From NCBI GenBank assembly GCA_012728785.1, contig JAAYEK010000045.1, forward strand, positions 1 to 57,754: 57,754 nt of DNA, read 5' to 3'. The translations under genes were made by a program, and so were the position numbers. The first letter of the stretch is position 1. Each line of letters opens with the position of its first letter. Positions 37,362 to 47,098 of the stretch are shown one piece after another. The notes beneath the pieces are model-generated. The model searched no databases and had not been told where the DNA came from. It worked only from the letters and a program-made list of their open reading frames with translations. This stretch comes from Bacillota bacterium. GTDB lineage: Bacteria; Bacillota; UBA4882; UBA8346.

Positions 37362-40300
37362 CTAAAGCAGATGTCCGCCTAAACCCATATCAAATTGGGT
37401 TCCTGTTTCGTAATTCATGAACCGGTAAAAATAATCATAGCCATATTTCGCGTACCAATACCAATAATGATAGTAATAATAAAGGGGATTACCCCCTGGC
37501 GCCTGGTTTAATAAGTCCCCGCCGACACCAAAACTATCGAACCCTTCTACACCCGGATACCCAAGTGGTGCCGACCCCGCTTCGATATAGGGCAATGGGA
37601 GATTTAGCGGCGGTTTCGGTTCCGGACTATTCCTGGTAAACCGGTCAAGGTAACCGGGATAGGGTAAGCTTTCAATCTGATTAATCGTTACCGATCCGGC
37701 ATAAACCAAATCATGTTCTTCAAGAAAAACCGTATCGGTAGTCCGATTTTCCACTAACAAAGCTTCTTCCCGTTGCATTCCGTTGATATCGGTTAGAACC
37801 ACCCGATCATTTTTTTCAATCAACGCTACTTTAAGGTAACACGGTTCTTTACCAACTAAAACGTGATTTAAGGTAAATGTTTGAATCCCTTTTCCGGCTC
37901 CTACATTCTTCACCATACTATTGCTCAGGAAAAAAACCGGTTCACGCTCTGGTTCCAAAGGCAGACATTCCAAAACGTCGTCGTAAATCCTCCGAATAAT
38001 CAAATTAGCGTGTTCTCGATTAATGTTACTGATCACGATCACGTCTCCCTCGCGGAAGCCGCAGACCTTAATCGAATCTATTACCGAACGGTCGGGAATC
38101 GGGTTCGCCAATGCCAAAACAATTCGGCCGTTAAAGGTTTTTACCCCGTTCCAACGAAAATAACTCGCCGCCATCCGTGTTTTTCCGTTGAGTTTCAGAG
38201 TGTACGATTGAACCGAAGCCCTTAGATGGAGGTCGGTTATATGGTCAACTCCATCTATTCCGGCAATGACGGCGTAAATTTCCGATAAATGCGCCGGACA
38301 GCCGAACTCCCACCCCTTTCCATCCAGTCCGCCGCTGATGGGATGAAAATAACGACGTAGTGTTTCATGGATCATTCCTTCGGTTATTTTTGAGCTACTG
38401 ATGGAAATGAATTCAACAGCGGCGTTGATATCAACCCTGATATAATCCGGGGCCGTCACTTTAATCCTCCGGGAAGCGACGGTTATATCTCCAGGCGCCC
38501 TTTGTTCAAGGTAATCAGTGATCTCTTGGATTAACTCCTGACTAGGTAAAGGTTTCAAATCTTGGCTTTCCGGAACAACAATTATTACGACTCCGCCGGG
38601 TTCAAACCGCAAATGGGAGCCTGTGGTTGGCAGGCATTTGACCTTAGCAACTTTAGTGGATGCTGCTCTGACTAACCATTCATAATCTTCGCAAGTAACA
38701 GCCCGGTCCCGGTTTTTTAAGCTTTGGGGTCCTCTGATTTTAGCCCTTTCCAAGTCTTCGGCCTCACAGCCGCCATCAGCGGCTTCATAATTGTTCACCC
38801 CATCTACATATGGAAAGGTAGTCCTTAATTTGGTAATGGTCCCGACGGAGACATTACCCTTAACTCCGCCTCCGGACTGATAAAACAGGCATTTAATATT
38901 ATCTTTGCCCGCCGGAGGGATCATCCCCCGGACTGAATCTCCAAATACTATTGTTCCGTTGTTTCGATCCAGTCGATAATGACGACTATCCGGTTTGGAA
39001 AAATAAAAATGATTCACTTCCCGCCAGGGTGTCCAAAAACCGATTACATTCCCGAATAGATCCTTTACCTCGGCACCGACTTCCTCACCTTCTTGGAACT
39101 GCTTTCGTTCCTCTTCGGAAATGGTTGTTTCCAATATCATAATTACTTGACCGGGTAAAACCGGATAATTGGCTAACTGAAAAATTTGGTTTGGTTGGCC
39201 ATTACTCGAACCGATAATCTCATCTTTTACGGTAGTCTGATGGTAAGCCCAGACGGTATTGGTATAAATCGCCCGCAAATACGGGGAGATTTCATAAGAC
39301 CCTTTTTCTAAACGAGCACGAATCCAATGTAGATCCTCCCCGAATAAACAGCCGTCGGTGACATCATCCGGAGCAATAAATTCTATAAATTCACGTTGCC
39401 TAAAGTTTTCCGTATGATCCATCGGATGAAGAGTTCTCCACTCTTTACCGTTCCAATACTCCCAAGCGACGACAGGTTGACGGTAAACCGGAAGCAAAAT
39501 ACTTCCCGGACTACTGAAATCTTTATTTAAACCCTCCAACCAATAAATGCAATTTAAAGCCGCATTGATCCGGGTGATTTCCCGCCGCTCGCTCTCCCCG
39601 TCACTCCGAAATTCGACCAAATCACCTATCTGCAAACCGCGTGCGCTTTTTAGTTTCACGGAGATATCGGTAACGCCGGGACCAGCTTGGTCAAATGCAA
39701 GCCCACTATCATGGCGAAATTCGCCCGTCAACGAAAAGAATAGGCTAATCGGTAAATTAGCGATCTCTTGATCAAATCCAAGATATAATGCAGGTTCCTT
39801 ATCATTGGCTGCCTCAAAGGGTTTAAAAATTACTCCACTCTGGGCCGACTGGGTTTGGTCTTGATATCTAAAATTATTATAAGTCAAAACGGTTTCCAGT
39901 TTTTCAAAAAAAGGTGGTAATACATATGATAAACTCAACTTATCAATTACCGGAGCTTCATATGAAGGAGGTAAAACTATCCATTCGGTATCCTCCTTAT
40001 CTCCCAATTCAATATAACCTCGTTGCGGCACATACTTCTTCTTTATCATTTGGTTCGAAACATTCGTAAAAACCGATACCAAATAATGTTCTTTTACAGT
40101 CTGCTCCTGGTATTCAACATCCCTGCCATACCCTCCATTGGAGATTCCGGCTCTGATCCAATAATTTTCTATCTGATTAACTTTGGTGACCCGGACATCG
40201 GGACATTTAAATTTGATTTGTTTCGATACTTTAAAAGCTTCGGTGTCATCCTGAAATTCACTGTTGTGATATTCAATACTCAATGTCCTATCCGACTTTA

Positions 40301-41759
40301 CTACGGTTTTTCCAAATAGTTCCCATTTTTCCCCATTCCAATATTCCCATTTCAAATTGATCTCGGAGGTAGACCCGTATTTACCCGACACCAGCGTAAC
40401 ATCAAGGGTTACATCCGCGCCCGCTTTGGAAAAAGTTTCCCGGGATCCGATGTAAAATAAATCGTTAAATTTGGGGCGCTCCCCGAAGGGATAAAAAGCC
40501 GAGCCGGAGTCAATCGGCACATTGTTATAAAACAGTTGATCCGGAAAAACCATCGGTTTTGATGGTTCCGATTCACCTGAGGTCCGGTGTATTATTCTAA
40601 ATGAGGTGCCCTCCGCAAGAGCAGGTTCGAAAGAACCATCCAATAACAACAAATTATCCGAGAGAACCTTTTTTACAAACCGATATTGATTTTGGGCAAT
40701 AATTACGTCTCCCTCGGATAGTTCCCTTTTAAATTCGGTATGTTCTCCTTTGAGTTGGCTCCCATCATTACTTACGACGCCCGTTCCTGGTGAAGGCATC
40801 TTCTCAATCTGCGCCGCTGCGGAAATTTTCTTGATTTCAGGCAGATTGCCCTTTACAAAATCAGTAATAGGTCGGGCTACTTCAGCGACAATCCAAAAGT
40901 TTGACCATTCACCCGGTTGAGTGGAATCGATTCCGGTAAATCCTTGGATTGATTTTTTGGAAAAGGACGATAAGTATGGAAAATAAATCTTCCCGCTCTT
41001 TAATAAATTGACAACCTTCGAATCAACGTTTCTACTCTCCAAATCATAGTTACTTTGATTAAAAACTTTAAGAGGTACTTGATGACCTTCGAAATAACAA
41101 AACCATTTAACCGACCATTGGGTGGGATCTAGGCCGATACAATCTTTTTCATTGCCGATCTCCACATCCAAAATTAAAGTGGTTGGTTCTTGGTGACTAA
41201 AAAGTTTCGAGTGTCCTAGATAAAGACGATGCGGCATTAAATCCGAACCTTGAAACAACTCCTCACAGTCGTTGGTTTGAAACTGAGGGTTCAAAACCCC
41301 GCTTCGCTCTTGCCACATATCGGTATGAGGATTCAAGCTGATCGCTTTCACGAGTTTCGGCAATATGATAGTAATGTCTTTCGCCGTTTCATAAACAATC
41401 GAAGGGCCATTCTTTACGGAAGCGGCCACCTGGGTTCCTCCGGGTATATAACCATACTGAGCGGCTCCTTTGGCCATCTTAAACGTTACCGGAACTCGGG
41501 CCACCCGAGCCGGAGCCAAATTGATACCCATCACATCTAAAAACCTGATTAGATTTTTCTCTGGAACCTTATTGAGACGTTGAACCAAGGTGTCCATCAT
41601 CCGCGCAAAAATCCAAACCAACGCACCGGCTTGCTTGTCAAGCTCAAGTTCTTGAATATTTCGCCATTGGTCGGGGCAGTAATTTAAAATTAATTGTTGT
41701 AATTGCTTAACCAGTTTTTTCTGATCACGCGAATCAATCTTCGGTGGTAAAATGGCCAT
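37362..41759 (-). CDS. Large putative baseplate assembly protein (baseplate J-like)
   Basis: The 1465 residues make this the largest protein of the particle. The N-terminus (PPKIDSRDQKKLVKQLQQLI, RMMDTLVQRLNKVPEKNLIRFLDVMGI) and the central VFGDSVRGMIPPAG, with GVKGNVSVGTITKL and ERAKIRGPQSLKNRDRAVTCEDYEWL, mark the baseplate assembly family. The C-terminal third includes PISGGLDGKGWEFG. The last 40 residues form an unusual tyrosine-rich tail. The ATG overlaps the gp25 stop by one base (TAATG). It should form the baseplate wedge with the next protein. Confidence 0.9.
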   Translation of the reverse strand: MAILPPKIDSRDQKKLVKQLQQLILNYCPDQWRNIQELELDKQAGALVWIFARMMDTLVQRLNKVPEKNLIRFLDVMGINLAPARVARVPVTFKMAKGAAQYGYIPGGTQVAASVKNGPSIVYETAKDITIILPKLVKAISLNPHTDMWQERSGVLNPQFQTNDCEELFQGSDLMPHRLYLGHSKLFSHQEPTTLILDVEIGNEKDCIGLDPTQWSVKWFCYFEGHQVPLKVFNQSNYDLESRNVDSKVVNLLKSGKIYFPYLSSFSKKSIQGFTGIDSTQPGEWSNFWIVAEVARPITDFVKGNLPEIKKISAAAQIEKMPSPGTGVVSNDGSQLKGEHTEFKRELSEGDVIIAQNQYRFVKKVLSDNLLLLDGSFEPALAEGTSFRIIHRTSGESEPSKPMVFPDQLFYNNVPIDSGSAFYPFGERPKFNDLFYIGSRETFSKAGADVTLDVTLVSGKYGSTSEINLKWEYWNGEKWELFGKTVVKSDRTLSIEYHNSEFQDDTEAFKVSKQIKFKCPDVRVTKVNQIENYWIRAGISNGGYGRDVEYQEQTVKEHYLVSVFTNVSNQMIKKKYVPQRGYIELGDKEDTEWIVLPPSYEAPVIDKLSLSYVLPPFFEKLETVLTYNNFRYQDQTQSAQSGVIFKPFEAANDKEPALYLGFDQEIANLPISLFFSLTGEFRHDSGLAFDQAGPGVTDISVKLKSARGLQIGDLVEFRSDGESERREITRINAALNCIYWLEGLNKDFSSPGSILLPVYRQPVVAWEYWNGKEWRTLHPMDHTENFRQREFIEFIAPDDVTDGCLFGEDLHWIRARLEKGSYEISPYLRAIYTNTVWAYHQTTVKDEIIGSSNGQPNQIFQLANYPVLPGQVIMILETTISEEERKQFQEGEEVGAEVKDLFGNVIGFWTPWREVNHFYFSKPDSRHYRLDRNNGTIVFGDSVRGMIPPAGKDNIKCLFYQSGGGVKGNVSVGTITKLRTTFPYVDGVNNYEAADGGCEAEDLERAKIRGPQSLKNRDRAVTCEDYEWLVRAASTKVAKVKCLPTTGSHLRFEPGGVVIIVVPESQDLKPLPSQELIQEITDYLEQRAPGDITVASRRIKVTAPDYIRVDINAAVEFISISSSKITEGMIHETLRRYFHPISGGLDGKGWEFGCPAHLSEIYAVIAGIDGVDHITDLHLRASVQSYTLKLNGKTRMAASYFRWNGVKTFNGRIVLALANPIPDRSVIDSIKVCGFREGDVIVISNINREHANLIIRRIYDDVLECLPLEPEREPVFFLSNSMVKNVGAGKGIQTFTLNHVLVGKEPCYLKVALIEKNDRVVLTDINGMQREEALLVENRTTDTVFLEEHDLVYAGSVTINQIESLPYPGYLDRFTRNSPEPKPPLNLPLPYIEAGSAPLGYPGVEGFDSFGVGGDLLNQAPGGNPLYYYYHYWYWYAKYGYDYFYRFMNYETGTQFDMGLGGHLL

Positions 41760-42157
41760 TATTTCCCCGCTCTCTCCAGATAAAATGGGTATACAAGATT
41801 GGCTTTGGTATTGTTGGTTTTAATCTGATATTCAATTTCAACATTCAACTTATTATACTCCATTTCATCGGGAACAACCTTGACATCAATGAGATCAATT
41901 CTGGGTTCCCATTTCAACAGGGCCTCCTTAACATGAAAAGTAACCAAAGTTGCAGTCGAGATATCATTAGGCGCAAAAACCAATTCATTAAGCCCACACC
42001 CGAAATCAGGCCGCATTACTCTTTCACCTTTCGCCGTTCCGAGAATAACCATGATTGATTCCCGAATCGACTCTTCTGCCTCGGAACTCATAATTTGCCG
42101 GTTATTTACCGAGACTGGGAATCGCCACCCTTTTCCCAAAAAATCAACGATTGCCAT
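41759..42157 (-). CDS. gp25-like baseplate wedge protein
   Basis: This 132-residue protein belongs to the GPW/gp25 family, small wedge proteins with a lysozyme-like fold that start sheath assembly. The markers are FLGKGWRFPVSVN, EEAESIRESIMVILGT and the strong motif GERVMRPDFGCGLNELVF. The ATG at 42157 lies one base past the stop of the PAAR gene, behind GGAGG within that gene's end. A longer reading to 42184 overlaps the PAAR gene without a signal. Its stop overlaps the next start. Confidence 0.93.
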   Translation of the reverse strand: MAIVDFLGKGWRFPVSVNNRQIMSSEAEESIRESIMVILGTAKGERVMRPDFGCGLNELVFAPNDISTATLVTFHVKEALLKWEPRIDLIDVKVVPDEMEYNKLNVEIEYQIKTNNTKANLVYPFYLERAGK

Positions 42158-42158
42158 T

Positions 42159-42554
42159 TTAACCTCCGATAAATACGGTACCAACCGCGATTACTTGACC
42201 GTCCGGTAAATCGGCCGGATCATTGCATGTCATTGCCATATCTCCATTTCGGGCCGCCATCTTTCCATTAATCTTCACCGTAGCACTACCCATTTTGATG
42301 GTGGCTTTATTGGAAGGTGGTTTTTGAAACGGCCCACCTTGAGGGATGTGAGGCGGAAGATTGGATGCCGTTGAGTCAACGGTAGCCGCCGGCATTCCCA
42401 TAATATTAACATCCGAACTTAATCCTCCGTCAATTATCCCGGTAAAAGGATGAGGCAAAGGAGTAGGAACCGCCCCGGATGGAACCGGGAGCATTACTAT
42501 ATGAGTATTGGTGGCTATTACCTGGTCACCTTGTTTTGCTGCAGGTTGTCCCAT
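42159..42554 (-). CDS. PAAR-like spike tip protein
   Basis: The 131 residues have the features of PAAR/DUF4150-like tips. The N-terminus is QPAAKQGDQVIATNTHIV, proline pairs occur in the middle (PSGAVPTPLPHPFTG), and the end reads KMGSATVKINGKMAARNGDMAMTC. Such proteins form a metal-stabilised cone on the spike and sharpen it for membrane piercing. It follows the gpV spike gene directly, with AGGAGGATTCTC before the ATG. The histidines and cysteine here are the likely metal ligands. Confidence 0.88.
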   Translation of the reverse strand: MGQPAAKQGDQVIATNTHIVMLPVPSGAVPTPLPHPFTGIIDGGLSSDVNIMGMPAATVDSTASNLPPHIPQGGPFQKPPSNKATIKMGSATVKINGKMAARNGDMAMTCNDPADLPDGQVIAVGTVFIGG

Positions 42555-42564
42555 GAGAATCCTC

Positions 42565-43203
42565 CTAATTAATATTCACTGTCGCTCCCTTAACGATCAT
42601 ATTTCCTGAAGCCTTAAGTTCCATATCGGCGGAAGCTTCGATTTTAGTGGCATTCGATGATTTAATCTCCACATCTTGGGCGTCAATGACCACTTTACCG
42701 TTTTTGGCCACTAATTCAAGGTTCTGCTCGGAACTAACGGTAATTTTATTGGTCGCCGCATCGATGGTGATAAAATTTTTCTCTGTTTTATCAATAATTT
42801 CAATCTTTTCCGCACCATCTTGATCATCAAACCGGATCAGATGTCCGCTCCGAGATTTGATCACCCGACGATCATTATTGCCATCCCGGTTGGTTTCATA
42901 AGGTTTATCGACACCGTTCCATAAAGCGCCGATTACATAAGGTATATTAATATCACCATGTTCAAAAGCCACCAGCACTTCATCGTCAATTTCCGGTAGG
43001 AAAAAGGCGCCCCGTTCATTTCCAGCCATAAATGTGGCAACCCGGGCCCAATTTGATTCATCCTCCCCGCTCAAGCGCGGCAACTTCACTTTTACCCGCC
43101 CTAATTCTTCGGGATCTTGGTTGTTGGTTACTATTCCGATTACCACCCCGGAAATTTTCGATTTGTTTTTTTGATCTATTTCCCAAAAGTCACTGATACT
43201 CAT
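42565..43203 (-). CDS. Phage baseplate assembly protein V-like spike (gp5/VgrG type)
   Basis: The 212-residue protein has the OB-fold of gpV/VgrG spikes: GVVIGIVTNNQDPEELGRVKVKLPRLS, SNWARVATFMAGNERGAFFLPEIDDEVLVAFEHGD and PYVIGALWNGVDKPYETN. A beta-helical needle with periodic valines follows (KITVSSEQNLELVAKNGKVVIDAQDVEIKSS). The start overlaps the hub gene stop by four bases (ATGA). The spike and hub are separate genes here; T6SS VgrG fuses them. Confidence 0.94.
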   Translation of the reverse strand: MSISDFWEIDQKNKSKISGVVIGIVTNNQDPEELGRVKVKLPRLSGEDESNWARVATFMAGNERGAFFLPEIDDEVLVAFEHGDINIPYVIGALWNGVDKPYETNRDGNNDRRVIKSRSGHLIRFDDQDGAEKIEIIDKTEKNFITIDAATNKITVSSEQNLELVAKNGKVVIDAQDVEIKSSNATKIEASADMELKASGNMIVKGATVNIN

Positions 43204-44249
43204 ATCCCAGTCCTCTTTACCTTAAATTTTGTAATATACCCTTCCGATCCAATCATATGGATAGAAGAGACAATATAATAAATTCCGCTGAAACGTTCTC
43301 CAATACCATCAATCCGGATGTTTTTTCCAGCCCGGATTACCGGGTTGCCCCCAGTCTTGCCTTCGGCAGTAACAAATTCTCGGAGTAGCCTATTATATCT
43401 TGCTTTAGCGATGTTTTGGGCCTCATTCTCATCAATGTTTGATTCTTCAGTGATAATTATTGGGGCTTCGCTAAAGGCATTTTGAGAAAGAGCGCTCCCC
43501 GATAATTTAGACCCCATTAAAGAATTTTCATCGCCTTGCGCCGCCATGCCGGTTATTTCTTGTTTGTTTTTTACATCCCATCCCCGAACCTCAACCTTGT
43601 TTCCTTCATGGAGTGTCCGTAACTCTACATTAAAACTGTCCAAATTCACACCAAATTTTAAAGTAGTTACCTGGGATCGACCCTCTTCGGATTTACGGAA
43701 GATAAAATTCTTGTTATTAACAAACATTTCGTATCCCAAACGATTGGCTCGTTCTCGTAAAAATTCATAACCATTCTGATTATTCTGAAAAAGATATGTC
43801 TGAATAGTCCCGGTATCATCGACTTGTGGTGTTAATCCAGCCTCGGAAGCGATGGATTCAGCGATCTCACTGTCTTTCATATCCTTAAAAGAACGTACCC
43901 GAGGGCCGAAACGCAACCGGTACAACCGGTCGTACCCACGAATCTCCATGGCCGAATATTGATCAAAAGTTAAATCCAGGGAAGCAATTTCACCAACCAT
44001 CATCTCAACCGGATCGTCAATTCCCATCATGACCTTAATTTCATCCCCCGGTTTAAATAAATCTAAGTCAATTCCACGCCAGGAGCCTTTTTCAAAATCA
44101 AAAATGTTAAACTTAACGGTAAACATCGTCGGTAGATTAATCTCATCTTCAACCGTGACTTCTTCGACGCCGCTAATTAAGTCGGAATTAAATTCGCTTC
44201 CGTTTAAAAATAATCTATATTTGGCGACAACCAGTCCGTTATTATCCAT
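43200..44249 (-). CDS. Hub protein, phage late control gene D / gp27-like
   Basis: The 349 residues match the gpD/gp27 hub fold, which adapts the six-fold tube to the three-fold spike. The markers are YRLFLNGSEFNSDLISGVEEVTVEDEINLPTMFTVKF, LFKPGDEIKVMMG, MEIRGYDRLYRLRFGPRVRSF and GYEFLRERANRLGYEMFVNN. The C-terminal NPVIRAGKNIRIDGIGERFSGIYYIVSSIHMI is also typical. An AAAGGAAC site precedes the ATG. The gene lies after an 87-base gap from the LysM protein gene and is coupled to the spike gene. Confidence 0.92.
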   Translation of the reverse strand: MDNNGLVVAKYRLFLNGSEFNSDLISGVEEVTVEDEINLPTMFTVKFNIFDFEKGSWRGIDLDLFKPGDEIKVMMGIDDPVEMMVGEIASLDLTFDQYSAMEIRGYDRLYRLRFGPRVRSFKDMKDSEIAESIASEAGLTPQVDDTGTIQTYLFQNNQNGYEFLRERANRLGYEMFVNNKNFIFRKSEEGRSQVTTLKFGVNLDSFNVELRTLHEGNKVEVRGWDVKNKQEITGMAAQGDENSLMGSKLSGSALSQNAFSEAPIIITEESNIDENEAQNIAKARYNRLLREFVTAEGKTGGNPVIRAGKNIRIDGIGERFSGIYYIVSSIHMIGSEGYITKFKVKRTGI

Positions 44250-44336
44250 TGTTGTTCCTTTAATCGATTACTTCTTGCTTCACCTATTAATGGCCGACTT
44301 TATGCTCCAAAGTATACTCCCCAACCTCCCGCTACG

Positions 44337-44951
44337 CTAATCCGGTATAATAAGTTCCCGTCCGATATCGCATTCTTCGGGAAAAATGGCGGGATTGATA
44401 ATCCGGTTGGCAATAGCTATCTTTCGCCACTGGCCCGAATCTTTCAAAGCGTTGGCAGCAATCAAATCCAAACGGTCACCGCTTTTTACGGTCCATAATT
44501 TTCGGCAAGCTTCCTTCCCTTTAAACTGGGCATCTTCTTCCTTGGTCACGACCGCTTTAAAGGTAACCGTCAGTTCGGAGCGGATTGGAACTCCATTGGT
44601 GTTAAACATTAAAAACTTTTGGCTGACCTTATGGATGATCCCTTTATAACCAAATCCACCCCAACTAAAAATACAGATCGGAGGCTGTTTGGTTTCTTTA
44701 TTTTCAACCGTTGGCAAAACCAAATCTGCAATTGGTCGGGTCTCATCCCGAACATCAGTTTTTTGTTCATAGGTGTCAAAAAATAAGGTTACTGTAAAAT
44801 CCTCCGGCGCAACCTCCTTAAATTGAAGATTGGCCCCTTTACCGCTAATGGTTGCAGCGGTTGTCACCGAAAACTCACGGGGATTATACATTACCGGAAT
44901 TTCGTAACTACTTTTTCCTTTTGGACAGACAATGATCTTAGCATTTTTCAT
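44337..44951 (-). CDS. CIS tube-tip protein with LysM domain (Afp7/Pvc7-like)
   Basis: The 204-residue protein begins with the CIS tube-protein fold (VMYNPREFSVTTAATISGKG, PEDFTVTLFFDTYEQKTDVR, RPIADLV and PICIFSWGGFGYKGIIHKVSQKFLMFNTNGVPIRSELTVTF). It ends in a LysM-like motif (LWTVKSGDRLDLIAANALKDSGQWRKIAIAN). It matches Afp7/Pvc7, which joins the tube to the hub. The start overlaps the previous stop by one base (TAATG), so translation is coupled. Confidence 0.92.
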   Translation of the reverse strand: MKNAKIIVCPKGKSSYEIPVMYNPREFSVTTAATISGKGANLQFKEVAPEDFTVTLFFDTYEQKTDVRDETRPIADLVLPTVENKETKQPPICIFSWGGFGYKGIIHKVSQKFLMFNTNGVPIRSELTVTFKAVVTKEEDAQFKGKEACRKLWTVKSGDRLDLIAANALKDSGQWRKIAIANRIINPAIFPEECDIGRELIIPD

Positions 44952-46333
44952 TACGATAACCCTCTCCGGTCTTTTTCAACAGCTATTCGCTTCTCAAGCA
45001 TTCGATAGACTTTTGCCGCTATTAGGTTGATATCTTTTTCCCGGACTGTTTCCGTTTCTGATTTAAGATCCACACTTGGTTCGTTCTTAACAACAATCGA
45101 CTCGCTTTGCCGTATTTCTCCGCTTACCGATTGATTTTGAGCCGTTATTTCAAGATTACCCTCTTTTTTATGAACCATTGGGGTCTCCATCCTAAATCTC
45201 CCAGTGCTGATTGATAATTTAGGAAACAACATCGCCGAACCGCTGTTTATCCGGTCGGTCACCCCTGTGAAAACCGATTCCGGAAGATGATCCGGAGCTT
45301 GACTATAAAGGCCTACTCGTGTTTTTAACTTTAAAAGTCCTTCGAAAAACCATAATTTACGCGAAATCTCCCGGTGTTGGGCTAGCAAAGTCTCGTGGCG
45401 CACTATCCCCGCCTTAATCTGATTGGGTTTCATCTCCAACCAATAAGGTACGGTCGACAAGATGTCTTGCAACTGGAGTTCCGGCTTTTTTTTAGCTTGT
45501 TCCAATAATTCCGGATTCGATTCATGATAATTACTTGAATGGACTAAACCATATCGATCATTTCTTTTAACCAATAATCCGGTTGGTTTCGGGTAAAACC
45601 ATTGCCGTTTAGTAATCCTACTCACTTCTTTAAATAACTCGCCATCGGTTATCAAACTAACCAGTCTCAACTCACTTGAATGATTACGATATTTAGTGGT
45701 TGACAAATAATTATCAGATACATCATACTCACTTGATTGATTTAACGTTGCCTCCTGCCACCGATACTTGGAGATGAATCTGAAATTGTGAACTGGAGCC
45801 CAAAAATATTTATCCCGGTTCAAAGTGAAGCTTTGACCCGACCATTGTCTATTGGTCAATTCCCATCTTGCGCTTCGGATTAATCCCCTTTTTACAGGTA
45901 AGTACCCACCCAAAATAGATTTGGGTTTAATAAGTTTTATAACCGGTTTGAAATTCCGAGCTAAGATACGCTCAAGTTTTGTTTTTTCATGGAAATACTT
46001 CCGTAAGACCTGCTGCTGTCGGGTAACTTCATGATATTGAAAATACGTCTCCGATTCCTGGAACTTCCCATTAGATAAATATGTAGTGACCGGAAAAATG
46101 AAGTTAAAGATCAGGTGTGACTCGGAAAAAAAATTGTTAGATAACGTCTCTTGGTTGGAACTTGCTGGATTAATAATCTGATTGCCGATTTTTAGCCAGA
46201 CCAGAGATAATGGTACCCTAATAATTTTAGAAAATCTGATACATTTAGTCAAAATCCGCTGTGAAAAACCGGATTTCGGCATACTTAGGGTAATAATCGG
46301 TTTTAAATTATCGGTTAATCTTTTGAGGCTCAT
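44951..46333 (-). CDS. eCIS protein of unknown function, tape-measure position
   Basis: I do not recognise a family for most of this 460-residue protein. It is rich in aromatic, lysine and arginine residues (for example RWELTNRQWSGQSFTLNRDKY) and shows no membrane segment or long coiled coil. Only the last 30 residues look familiar: KDINLIAAKVYRMLEKRIAVEKDRRGL resembles a C-terminal motif seen in other eCIS proteins. It lies between a tube gene and the LysM tube-tip gene, the place of the tape measure in phages. A tape-measure or tube-interior role is inference. The ATG at 46333 seems better than the TTG at 46342. Confidence 0.65.
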   Translation of the reverse strand: MSLKRLTDNLKPIITLSMPKSGFSQRILTKCIRFSKIIRVPLSLVWLKIGNQIINPASSNQETLSNNFFSESHLIFNFIFPVTTYLSNGKFQESETYFQYHEVTRQQQVLRKYFHEKTKLERILARNFKPVIKLIKPKSILGGYLPVKRGLIRSARWELTNRQWSGQSFTLNRDKYFWAPVHNFRFISKYRWQEATLNQSSEYDVSDNYLSTTKYRNHSSELRLVSLITDGELFKEVSRITKRQWFYPKPTGLLVKRNDRYGLVHSSNYHESNPELLEQAKKKPELQLQDILSTVPYWLEMKPNQIKAGIVRHETLLAQHREISRKLWFFEGLLKLKTRVGLYSQAPDHLPESVFTGVTDRINSGSAMLFPKLSISTGRFRMETPMVHKKEGNLEITAQNQSVSGEIRQSESIVVKNEPSVDLKSETETVREKDINLIAAKVYRMLEKRIAVEKDRRGLS

Positions 46334-46350
46334 TTCATACAACCTTTATT

Positions 46351-46812
46351 TTAAGCTTTGGCGAGACGGTCATGGACTAAGGTGATCTTCTCGGTGGCCA
46401 CGGTATTGCCGCCAGCATTTAATACCGGCCCCTCCCATTTGACTGGATAGGCCTGAAAGAAATGCCAGCTCAACCCCTGTTCACCAGCGCCGTTCATCAA
46501 ATAAATAGTCCCGTCTTTTCTGATGATTTTACCGTTAACTATTTCCTGATACCAATCCCAGAGTTCGGTATCGATCAAACCATGGGACAGTACCAATTCC
46601 GAATATTTTGAACCGGTAATAAAGACAAAGTCACGATCATTTACCCCACCGAATCTTTTCCGCTCATATTCGGTTTGAATATTAAGACCGGAAACATCCG
46701 AGAATCCGGCAATCATGATTCCCTTGATCTCAACTTTGAACCGATAGCCCAGGTAAGGATCGATTCTTCTACCAGGAGTTTTATCAGATTTTGTGCTCAC
46801 TACCCATTTCAC
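46351..46812 (-). CDS. Second inner tube protein (gp19-like, Afp5 type)
   Basis: The 153 residues have the tube fold of the T4 gp19 family: RIDPYLGYRFKVEIKGIMIAGFSDVSGL, YERKRFGGVNDRDFVFITGSKYSELVLSHGLIDTELWDWYQEI and PVKWEGPVLNAGGNTVATEKITLVHDRL. The start is uncertain. GTG at 46812 is very close to AGGAT, and GTG at 46800 would give better spacing. In eCIS the second tube protein forms the first rings above the hub. Confidence 0.93.
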   Translation of the reverse strand: MKWVVSTKSDKTPGRRIDPYLGYRFKVEIKGIMIAGFSDVSGLNIQTEYERKRFGGVNDRDFVFITGSKYSELVLSHGLIDTELWDWYQEIVNGKIIRKDGTIYLMNGAGEQGLSWHFFQAYPVKWEGPVLNAGGNTVATEKITLVHDRLAKA

Positions 46813-46864
46813 ATCCTATATTAATATCTGATTGGAAATCATAAATCGGTATCAGCAAAGCTGT

Positions 46865-47098
46865 TTAAACGTCAAAGAAGCCTTTTTCCGGTTCACCGTT
46901 TACCTTTTTATGAATCTTACTGATCTCTTCACACCAGCGACGTCTTTCCCGGTGCTCCAAATTGATTACGGTCTCGTATTCCCAATGAAAATAATAGGCC
47001 ACAAAGGCTACCTCCTCATAGAGACGGTCAAGGGGGTAGCCGATTATTCCCCCAAAGACTGAATCTCGATCTCGAATTGATGTTGACACTTCGGGCAT
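46865..47098 (-). CDS. DUF6760 family small protein
   Basis: The 77 residues carry the DUF6760 signature (GYPLDRLYEEVAFVAYYFHW, then LEHRERRRWCEEISKI). These small proteins stand next to tail-assembly genes in eCIS and phage-like clusters, probably acting in tube or sheath assembly. The ATG at 47098 lies inside the end of the upstream gene, overlapping it by 55 bases in another frame. A GTG at 47089 is a possible alternative. Such overlap suggests translational coupling. Confidence 0.85.
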   Translation of the reverse strand: MPEVSTSIRDRDSVFGGIIGYPLDRLYEEVAFVAYYFHWEYETVINLEHRERRRWCEEISKIHKKVNGEPEKGFFDV

